From: Acidobacteriota bacterium
GTDB lineage: Bacteria; Acidobacteriota; Blastocatellia; RBC074
DNA length: 5,056 nt
Direction of reading: 5' to 3'
NCBI GenBank assembly: GCA_013140935.1
Contig: JABFSD010000114.1
Location: 1 to 5,056 of the forward strand
Below are positions 1 to 5,056 of the stretch, in pieces. Each line of letters starts with the position of its first letter. The stretch's first letter is position 1. The translations under genes were made by a program, and so were the position numbers. The notes under the pieces were generated by a model, which was not told the DNA's origin, did not search any database, and worked only from the letters and a program-made list of their open reading frames with translations.

Positions 1-37
1 ACCTGATCACAAACGCCAATTCAACTTGGGGCATTAG

Positions 38-2794
38 ATGATGACAAAGCAAATCGAAGACTTTCATTTCTCGTCTGGTAATTCACTCTCTGATCTCGGT
101 GGTTCATCCAAGCGATTTCAGCGCAATGTTGAAGCCATTAAGCTCTTGCAGAAATTCGCAGAAGTGCCATCGAATGCGCGAAGCTTATCTGAGGATGAGT
201 GTCTTACACTTGCGCGATACACGGGCTGGGGCGACAGCGAAGTACTCAATCGCCTCTTCCCGCGAGGCACTTATTCGTGGGTACCGCTGCATTCTGATTT
301 GCAGGATGTGCTGACGACAGAAGAACGCGAGGCCATTGTCGCCAGCGCCCTTAATGCGCATTACACCTCATTGCCCATCATCGCGGCCATTTACGCTGGG
401 CTTGAACACGCGGGGATCGGATTTCTCTCGCAATTTCGTGTGCTTGAACCAGCCGCTGGGATTGGACATTTTCTCGGGATGATGCCGGCAGCGTTGACCG
501 CCAAAGCCGAACGTTATGCGGTCGAAAATGAACCGCTCGCCGCGCGTATCCTACAATGTCTTTATCCACAAACTCGCGTGTTCAGTCAGAGCTTTGAGAC
601 AACGGCGTTGCCGAATGATTACTTCGATCTGATCGTGTCCAATGTACCCTTCGGCAACTATCCGATTCACGATCCGCAATTCAAAGAAAAACACCTGAAG
701 GCGGCGATCCACGATTATTACTTCGCGCGCGGTTTGCGGTTGCTGCGACCCGGCGGCGTGCTGGCGTTTATCACGTCGCGCTATACGTTGGATAAGGTGA
801 ATGACCGAGTGCGCAGTCATCTGGTCGAACAAGCGGAATTCCTGGCAGCGGTTCGTTTGCCGGCGCGCGCGTTTCATAAAAACGCCGGTACGGAGGTGAT
901 CGTTGATGTCGTGTTCTTGCGCAAGCGATCAGCACCACGCAAGACAGATACGCTGGACGAGAGTGAGGATTGGTTGGCGACTGAGTTGTGGGCAGAGCAG
1001 GGAACTGGCGTCAGCGTCCCGTTGAATCGGCATTTCGTAAAGCATCCGCAATACCTGTTGGGGCGACCCGTAATTGCGAGCGGAATGCATCAGGCGAATG
1101 AATTCACTTTGAAACCGGATGACCGTGACTTGGGCGAGGCCTTGCGCAATGCCTTGTGCGCGCAACTTTCAGTGCAATGTTTGAGCCTTCCGGTTTCCTC
1201 TTCGCCAGCAAGGAGCCTTGCGGTTGCCACCGCTGAACCATCAAACGGAGAAATGGCCTTGATGACGCTTGCAGGATCAGCGCGGGTGCGTGCTCCACTC
1301 TTGCTTGATCTATACACGACAGCCAAGCAAGTCATCCAACTGCAATTACACAATGCGACAGATAAGCAATTGGCCGAAGCGCAACGCGAACTGAATGCAC
1401 TCTATCTGCGCTTCACCGCGCGCTACGGTTACATCAACGCTAAACAGAATCTCAAAGACCTTGATCGTCGTTCACCGCTCGTGCCGTTCTTGCGGGCGCT
1501 GGAAGAACCGGCAGGGAAGGGAAGTTGGAAGAAGTCCACCCTGTTCACACAACGGACGATTCGCCCGAACCATCGTGCCGTGCAGTCAGGTTCAGCGAAG
1601 GAAGCCTTGCTGGTTTGTTTGAATGAATTTGGCGAAGTGGATTTAGCGCGCATTGCCGAGCTGACTGGTCAAACGTCGGATGAAACCGCTGATTCGTTGC
1701 AAGGGCTGAGTTACGAATTGCCTTCCGGCCTTTACCAAACCGCTGAGGAGTATCTCTCCGGCAATGTCGGCCAGAAGCTGCGCGAAGCGGAACGAGCCGC
1801 GTCACTCAATCCGCGCTTTCAGGCCAATGTGGGCACTCTCGCCAAAGTACAACCCAAGCCACTAGGCCCGGAAGAAATTGCCGCACGGCTCGGCGCAGGC
1901 TGGATTCCCTCCGCTTTCGTCAAAGCCTTCATTGCTGAACTCGTGCCGCAGTTTCAGGGAGAGGTGCAATACATCGAAAGCCTTAGCATCTGGAAGCTCG
2001 AAGCCGTCACCCATTACGCACGTTCCTCCATCGAAGCCACGCAAACTTATGGTACCAGCCGCGCGAATGCCTTTGACTTGCTCGAAGACACACTCAATTT
2101 GCGCACACCTGACGTATTTGATCTGGTGATGGAAAACGGCAACGAGCGGCGCGTCGTCAATGATAACGAAACGCTTGCCGCACAAGCCAAACAAACCGAA
2201 CTCAAAGCCAAATTCACCGAATGGGTCTGGAAAGACGAACAGCGCGCCCGTGAACTCTGCGCGCTTTACAACGAACGGTTCAATTGTCTGCGTGAACGGC
2301 GCTACGACGGCAGCCATCTCCACTTGCCGGGGATGAACGGAAGCATCGTATTGCGTTCGCATCAGAAAGACGGCATCTGGCGTATTCTGCAATCCAAAGC
2401 GACTTTGCTGGGACATTGTGTCGGGGCAGGGAAGACCTACCTGATGATTGCAGCGGCGCTGGAATTGAAACGACTTGGTCTTTGCTGCAAGACGGTGGTC
2501 GTCGTGCCGAATCATCTCCCTGCGCAATGGGAAGCTGAAACGCGCAGGCTTTATCCGAACATCAATCTGCTCGCGCCGACGAAAGAAGATTTGAGCGCAG
2601 CGCAGCGCGGGGAACTGATGGCACGGATTGCGACAGGCGATTACGACCTCATCATCGTGCCGCATTCGGCGTTCAAACTGTTGCCGCTCGCACAGGAAAC
2701 CGTTGCGCGTTATATCCAGCGCGAGATTGATACGCTTGAAGCCTACCTCGAAGAAATCCCGCCCGCCGAACAGCGAGCCAACAACGCACCGTGA
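38..2794 (+). CDS. N12-class adenine-specific DNA methylase fused to N-terminal part of an SF2 helicase
   Basis: Large two-domain DNA-processing protein, 918 residues, cut off partway through its helicase. Residues about 20-70 (GGSSKRFQRN, then ARYTGWG) match the usual opening of this methylase-helicase family. The methyltransferase domain covers about 105-295: the S-adenosylmethionine loop EPAAGIG is at 137-143 and the catalytic NVPFG at 202-206, the form this family uses in place of NPPY. It should methylate adenine in DNA; the target site is unknown. After a long linker without recognisable motifs, the helicase starts near 765 with RSHQKDGI, a Walker A loop HCVGAGKT (793-800) and motif Ia VVVVPNHLPAQW (820-831). 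Motif II is absent here and lies in the next reading frame, so this product alone cannot be a working helicase. ATG codons stand at 38 and 41 with a weak GGGG ribosome site at 28-31. An upstream frame may end at TAG 35-37 or TGA 39-41, suggesting an operon. Family assignment is firm; activity is inferred. Confidence 0.9.
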   Translation: MMTKQIEDFHFSSGNSLSDLGGSSKRFQRNVEAIKLLQKFAEVPSNARSLSEDECLTLARYTGWGDSEVLNRLFPRGTYSWVPLHSDLQDVLTTEEREAIVASALNAHYTSLPIIAAIYAGLEHAGIGFLSQFRVLEPAAGIGHFLGMMPAALTAKAERYAVENEPLAARILQCLYPQTRVFSQSFETTALPNDYFDLIVSNVPFGNYPIHDPQFKEKHLKAAIHDYYFARGLRLLRPGGVLAFITSRYTLDKVNDRVRSHLVEQAEFLAAVRLPARAFHKNAGTEVIVDVVFLRKRSAPRKTDTLDESEDWLATELWAEQGTGVSVPLNRHFVKHPQYLLGRPVIASGMHQANEFTLKPDDRDLGEALRNALCAQLSVQCLSLPVSSSPARSLAVATAEPSNGEMALMTLAGSARVRAPLLLDLYTTAKQVIQLQLHNATDKQLAEAQRELNALYLRFTARYGYINAKQNLKDLDRRSPLVPFLRALEEPAGKGSWKKSTLFTQRTIRPNHRAVQSGSAKEALLVCLNEFGEVDLARIAELTGQTSDETADSLQGLSYELPSGLYQTAEEYLSGNVGQKLREAERAASLNPRFQANVGTLAKVQPKPLGPEEIAARLGAGWIPSAFVKAFIAELVPQFQGEVQYIESLSIWKLEAVTHYARSSIEATQTYGTSRANAFDLLEDTLNLRTPDVFDLVMENGNERRVVNDNETLAAQAKQTELKAKFTEWVWKDEQRARELCALYNERFNCLRERRYDGSHLHLPGMNGSIVLRSHQKDGIWRILQSKATLLGHCVGAGKTYLMIAAALELKRLGLCCKTVVVVPNHLPAQWEAETRRLYPNINLLAPTKEDLSAAQRGELMARIATGDYDLIIVPHSAFKLLPLAQETVARYIQREIDTLEAYLEEIPPAEQRANNAP

Positions 2795-3669
2795 AAGAAA
2801 TTCAGCGCGCGCTCAAGCGGCTCACCGTCAAACTCAAGGATTGTGAGAGCGCGATTCAGCGCGATTCCAAACATACGATCACTTGGGAAGAACTTGGTGT
2901 TGACGCATTGTTTGTAGATGAGACGCATTACTACAAGAACCTCTATTGCGCGACGAAGATGAACAACGTCGCAGGTTTACCGAATAGCGATTCGCAGCGC
3001 GCGTTCGATGCGTTCATCAAGGTGCGTTCGGTGCTGGATGGCGGCGGGCGCGTAGTGTTTGCGACGGCGACGCCAGTGAGCAATACGTTGGCGGAGGTCT
3101 ACGTGATGATGAAGTTCCTGCAACTCGATACGCTCGAAGCGTTAGGTCTCGCGCACTTTGACGCTTGGGTGCAGACTTTTGCCGAGACAAGCCAGAGTCT
3201 GGAAATGAAGCCGGATGGATCGGGCTTTCGGATGGGAATACGTTTCAACCGCTTCACGAATCTGCCGGACCTCGCAGCACTATGGCGGCAGGTGCTGGAC
3301 GTGAAGAACGCCGATCAATTGAATCTGCCGCGCCCGCAACTGATTGGCGGCGCGCCGCAAGTCATCAGGTTGCCTGCGAGTCCGGCCTTGAAGAAATTCG
3401 TGAGGTCATTGGCCGCGCGCGTCGAGCGCATCAAGAATCGTCGCGTCGCGCCGGAAGTGGACAACATGCTCAAAGTGACTTCGGAAGGCCGCAAAGCTGC
3501 GCTTGATATTCGACTCGTCTTGCCCGACGAAGCCTGTCCGAAGGCCAACAAGGTTGCGGCCTTGGCCGACAAGATTGCGGAGTTCTATCACGCGTCCAGC
3601 GCACAACACGGATGTCAATTGGTGTTCTGTGATTTAGCGACGCCGAAAGGACAATCCGCAGTTAAATAG
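2791..3669 (+). CDS. Helicase middle fragment (motifs II and III), continuation of the upstream gene
   Basis: This 292-residue frame continues the methylase-helicase directly. It holds the rest of the first RecA-like lobe: motif II as DETH (43-46, in DALFVDETHYYKNL) for magnesium and ATP, and motif III TATP (92-95). A linker follows, then the start of the second lobe ending in QLVFCDLATPKG. The assigned start is a GTG that overlaps the upstream stop (GTGA), with no clear ribosome site. Reading this frame three codons further back gives RTVKEIQRALKRL, which looks like native family sequence, so the true start is probably not here: a one-base loss upstream (AACAAC followed by GCACC) would explain the frame change. 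The last two codons (after GQSAV) come from inserted DNA, whose hairpin begins at 3665 and supplies the TAG stop. Without motif I and motifs V-VI this fragment cannot work alone. Alternatives are a real coupled gene or a sequencing error at 2785-2791. Confidence 0.8.
   Translation: MKEIQRALKRLTVKLKDCESAIQRDSKHTITWEELGVDALFVDETHYYKNLYCATKMNNVAGLPNSDSQRAFDAFIKVRSVLDGGGRVVFATATPVSNTLAEVYVMMKFLQLDTLEALGLAHFDAWVQTFAETSQSLEMKPDGSGFRMGIRFNRFTNLPDLAALWRQVLDVKNADQLNLPRPQLIGGAPQVIRLPASPALKKFVRSLAARVERIKNRRVAPEVDNMLKVTSEGRKAALDIRLVLPDEACPKANKVAALADKIAEFYHASSAQHGCQLVFCDLATPKGQSAVK
3661..3664 (+). repeat. Left GTTA copy, putative target-site duplication
   Basis: GTTA follows the codon GCA of the helicase frame and directly precedes the hairpin. 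It is in the same codon phase as the second copy at 4204-4207 (distance 543 bases, divisible by three). Four bases is short, so the repeat alone could be chance; the hairpin edge and restored frame support it. Confidence 0.45.
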
Positions 3670-3709
3670 GGTGAAAATCCCGCACTCTTTGCGGGATTTT
3701 CACCCTATT
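3665..3709. terminator. Perfect 20-bp stem hairpin, likely bidirectional terminator
   Basis: The arms are 3665-3684 (AATAGGGTGAAAATCCCGCA) and its exact reverse complement at 3690-3709, with loop CTCTT at 3685-3689. The inner part, CCCGCA/TGCGGG flanked by AAAAT/ATTTT, is a classic bidirectional intrinsic terminator. It lies 21 bases downstream of the minus-strand 108-residue gene and so could end its transcript, and on the plus strand it would stop transcription out of the truncated helicase frame. The perfect outer extension GGGTG/CACCC, beginning exactly at the insertion edge, is more than a terminator needs and may be an element end. Confidence 0.65.
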
Positions 3710-3729
3710 CAATGAGTCGCTCTCGTTGG

Positions 3730-4056
3730 TTAGTCAGCGGTACGTTCTATCTTTTGCCGCAAGGTCGTCTCACGTTGCTTGCGTTGGGTACGCAGCGTCG
3801 CCCGCCATTGTCGATTTGCTTCAGCGTTTTCAAGGAAGGGTTCCGTCTCAGATTCGCCGCGCAACCAAGCGGGTGCAAGCAACTCCAACCAACTCGCCGC
3901 CTCATCGTGCCTCGTCGGTTGGGCGTGCGAGAGATTGAGTACGGTTGCCAACTCACTGCGCGTGAGCAGCGGCTCATCGCGGTTGGTCGGGTGAAAGTAG
4001 ACGTCCAGATAATGACAGTAAATTTCGTTGAGAGGTGGTGCGAGAGAAGCCATCAT
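3730..4056 (-). CDS. Uncharacterised 108-residue protein carried by the inserted DNA
   Basis: I do not recognise this gene. It reads ATGATG at 4056 to TAA at 3730, antisense to the broken helicase. It is probably coding: the composition is balanced and soluble, with hydrophobic, acidic and basic residues spaced as in a folded protein, whereas the opposing frame is an Arg/Leu/Ser-rich shadow. The first part (about 8-65: LNEIYCHYLDVYF, LTRSELATVLNLS, AASWLELLAPAWL) looks helical with several aromatic residues. The tail (about 75-106) is strongly charged, Gln/Arg/Glu-rich and likely one long helix. There is no signal peptide, membrane segment or cysteine cluster. It has no HUH motif or catalytic Tyr arrangement of a Y1 transposase and is too short for common DDE transposases. 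The start is bounded by an in-frame TGA two codons upstream. No good ribosome site is visible; a weak promoter (TTGTCC at 4123-4118, 17 bases, TCCAAT at 4100-4095) may serve it. It ends 21 bases before the hairpin that could terminate it. Passenger, regulator or antitoxin-like roles are all guesses. Confidence 0.55.
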   Translation of the reverse strand: MMASLAPPLNEIYCHYLDVYFHPTNRDEPLLTRSELATVLNLSHAQPTRHDEAASWLELLAPAWLRGESETEPFLENAEANRQWRATLRTQRKQRETTLRQKIERTAD

Positions 4057-4085
4057 TTGTCACGTTGATGTAAAGGTTTTTGAAT
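4057..4085 (+). promoter_or_regulatory. Possible sigma-70-type promoter toward the helicase C-terminal piece
   Basis: TTGTCA at 4057-4062 (five of six to TTGACA), a 17-base spacer, then TTGAAT at 4080-4085 (four of six to TATAAT, keeping the last three bases). It lies 28 bases before ATG 4114, whose ribosome site is at 4103-4106. It could let the severed helicase end be transcribed from within the insert. The match is by eye only and such sequences occur by chance. Confidence 0.28.
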
Positions 4086-4113
4086 TCGTGCGGTATTGGA
4101 ACAGGGATGCGTC

Positions 4114-5056
4114 ATGCGGACAAGCGAAAGGGAAGTGGACGGCAGTTGCAACAAGGCGAAACACGCTTCGCTCTTGCTAACAACACATTCCCTTTGCGGC
4201 ACTGTTATGGATGAACCAGCCGACCGCTTTGAAACTGATGACGCGGTGAATGAAACCGCCGAAGAGCTTTCCGCCCGCACCGGCATTTATGGCGCGATCA
4301 AACGCGCTTTGATTGCGCGCGGCATTCCTGCCAACGAAATCGCCTTCATTCACCATTTCAAAACGCCGAAAAAGAAAGCCGAAGCCTTTGCCGCTTGCAA
4401 TGCCGGACATATCCGCGTGCTGCTGGCCTCGACGGAAAAAGCGGGTACGGGCGTGAATATGCAGGAACGATTGTATGCGCTTCATCATCTCGATACGCCG
4501 TGGCGTCCGTCGGATATAGAGCAGCGCGAAAGGCGAATTTTGCGGCAGGGCAATCGCTTCCCTGCCGTGCATATTTGCACCTACATCACCGAAGGCAGCT
4601 TTGATGGGTATATGTGGCAGACGCTTGAGAGCAAAGCCCGCTTCATCGGCCAGATCATGGCGGGCGAAGTCACGGCGCGCACCGCTGAAGACGTAGACCA
4701 ACTCGTGATGACCGCCGCGCAGATCAAAGCCATTGCGAGCGGCAATCCGCGCATTCTGGAAAAGGTCGCGCTCGAAGTGGAATTGACCAAGCTCGAACGT
4801 CTTTACAGTGTCTGGCTCTCGAATCGGCGGCGCATGCAGTTCGAAGCCGAACGCTTGCCGGATGACATTACGCGCGCAACGCGGTTTACCGAATGGCAAC
4901 AGCGTGCGCTCAAAGTACGTGATGCCGCCGAATCAGCCAGAAGCAAAGCCGATGATTTTCGCATCGCGCTGCGACAGAAGTTGGAGACCGATAAGCAGAC
5001 CGAGTTCAGCGATCGCAAACGCGCGGGCGCACAATTGCAACAACTCGCGTTTGCCG
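4114..5056 (+). CDS. Helicase C-terminal lobe and coiled-coil tail, partial at the right edge
   Basis: The third piece of the methylase-helicase runs off the window without a stop. Real homology starts at about 4207 (MDEPADRFETDD). Counting from that Met, the second RecA-like lobe covers about 25-150: GIPANEIAFIH (39-49), motif V STEKAGTGVNMQ (75-86), the LHHLDTPWRPSDIEQ block (92-106) and motif VI QRERRILRQGN (106-116). The usual motif VI is QREGRILRQGN, so a conserved Gly has become Arg. Residues about 185-283 are charged and probably coiled-coil. The frame is open back to 4084. The first ATG, at 4114, has AGGG at 4103-4106 seven bases upstream and is used here; it would add 31 residues from inserted DNA. 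ATG 4207 has no visible ribosome site. The frame is the same as that of the 2791-3669 piece, as expected if the DNA between them is an in-frame-length insertion. The domain call is firm; the start is uncertain. Confidence 0.8.
   Translation, partial: MRTSEREVDGSCNKAKHASLLLTTHSLCGTVMDEPADRFETDDAVNETAEELSARTGIYGAIKRALIARGIPANEIAFIHHFKTPKKKAEAFAACNAGHIRVLLASTEKAGTGVNMQERLYALHHLDTPWRPSDIEQRERRILRQGNRFPAVHICTYITEGSFDGYMWQTLESKARFIGQIMAGEVTARTAEDVDQLVMTAAQIKAIASGNPRILEKVALEVELTKLERLYSVWLSNRRRMQFEAERLPDDITRATRFTEWQQRALKVRDAAESARSKADDFRIALRQKLETDKQTEFSDRKRAGAQLQQLAFA
4145..4181. repeat. Imperfect hairpin near the right end of the insert
   Basis: The best stem is GCGAA (4156-4160) with TTCGC (4167-4171) around a six-base loop. 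It extends through AAG/CTT past one bulged T, and GTT (4145-4147) pairs with AAC (4179-4181) beyond an internal loop. It ends 22 bases before the right edge of the insert. The structure is irregular, as in transposon-end hairpins recognised as single strands, but its function is not shown. Confidence 0.3.
4204..4207 (+). repeat. Right GTTA copy, putative target-site duplication
   Basis: Second GTTA, overlapping the A of the ATG at 4207 where helicase homology resumes. Joining it to the left copy recreates the presumed original GTTATGGATG. Matching does not extend outward (GCA before the left copy, ACT before the right). Confidence 0.45.

Larger units (their letters stand above)
3665..4203. 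mobile_element. Small inserted element interrupting the helicase gene, with GTTA at both edges
   Basis: This 539-base block separates two parts of one helicase domain. GTTA occurs just before it (3661-3664) and just after it (4204-4207). Removing 3665-4207 restores a continuous frame (GQSAV joined to MDEPADRF). The left edge coincides with the first base of a perfect hairpin. The block carries one minus-strand gene and no recognisable transposase, so it would be non-autonomous. I see no convincing terminal inverted repeats; a short CTTTGCGG direct repeat lies near each end (3687-3694, 4192-4199). Read on the minus strand, the layout is TAAC, 22 bases, an imperfect hairpin, the gene, a strong hairpin, TAAC, which resembles the palindrome-bounded ends of IS200/IS605-type elements. 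A conventional element with a 4-base target duplication is equally possible. The exact edges are inferred. Confidence 0.55.

Noticed and set aside
1862..2665. 267-residue minus-strand open frame
   Set aside because: It lies fully antisense to recognisable helicase sequence including the Walker A region, and its Arg/Phe/His/Cys-rich product looks like a shadow frame.
2785..2794. Programmed -1 ribosomal frameshift site
   Set aside because: No X-XXY-YYZ slippery heptamer lies before the stop, and no obvious stimulatory structure was seen.
3712..4068. 118-residue plus-strand open frame inside the insert
   Set aside because: It opposes the more protein-like minus-strand 108-residue frame. Its Arg/Leu/Ser/Cys-rich composition and lack of a ribosome site argue against coding.
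3661..4184. Integron cassette with attC site
   Set aside because: GTTAAAT at 3661 fits the GTTRRRY core, but the right edge is GTTATGG, which does not, and no RYYYAAC partner sits in the needed orientation and spacing.
4053..4286. 77-residue minus-strand frame ending in an ATGA overlap with the 108-residue gene
   Set aside because: Its first third is antisense to native helicase sequence across the insertion edge, and the rest is Ser/Thr-rich without motifs. The overlap is suggestive but not enough to call a gene.
4177..4899. 240-residue minus-strand open frame
   Set aside because: It is antisense to the helicase lobe with motifs V and VI, and its composition is that of a shadow. It also crosses the insertion edge, so it cannot be an old gene.
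1..5056. CRISPR array, tRNA or rRNA gene
   Set aside because: No regularly spaced repeats and no tRNA- or rRNA-like sequence were found by reading both strands.

Overview
The window is dominated by one very large gene that appears to be broken in two places. Read in order, the pieces at 38-2794, 2791-3669 and 4207-5056 (running off the right edge) spell one protein. It has an N-terminal adenine-specific DNA methyltransferase domain (N12-class, COG4646-like), a long middle region, and a superfamily 2 (SNF2-like) helicase whose motifs I, Ia, II, III, V and VI fall in the correct order across the three pieces. Proteins of this kind are typical of plasmids, integrative conjugative elements and phages (the P1 DarB type of methylase-helicase is a known relative in architecture), so the window is probably accessory or mobile DNA. 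Base composition is moderate, a little over half G+C by eye. The codon use and protein style would fit Acidobacteriota or a similar environmental phylum, but nothing here fixes the taxonomy.

Layout. Positions 1-37 hold only the end of whatever lies upstream. Positions 38-2794 encode the methylase and the first part of the helicase. At 2791-2794 the frame changes by -1 with a GTGA overlap, and 2791-3669 carries helicase motifs II and III. Between 3665 and 4203 lies foreign-looking DNA: a perfect 20-bp stem hairpin at its left edge, an unrecognised 108-residue gene on the minus strand (3730-4056), and a 57-base gap upstream of that gene with possible promoters in both directions. From 4207 the helicase resumes in the same frame it left, with its second RecA-like lobe and a coiled-coil-rich tail.

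The insertion can be removed on paper. GTTA stands at both edges (3661-3664 and 4204-4207). Deleting 3665-4207 (543 bases, exactly 181 codons) joins GQSAV to MDEPADRF in one open frame. I therefore read the middle block as a small inserted element with a 4-base target duplication, or an IS200/IS605-like arrangement, carrying one passenger gene of unknown function. This is the most interesting part of the window. Whether the three helicase pieces are still made as separate polypeptides or are remnants cannot be decided from the sequence.
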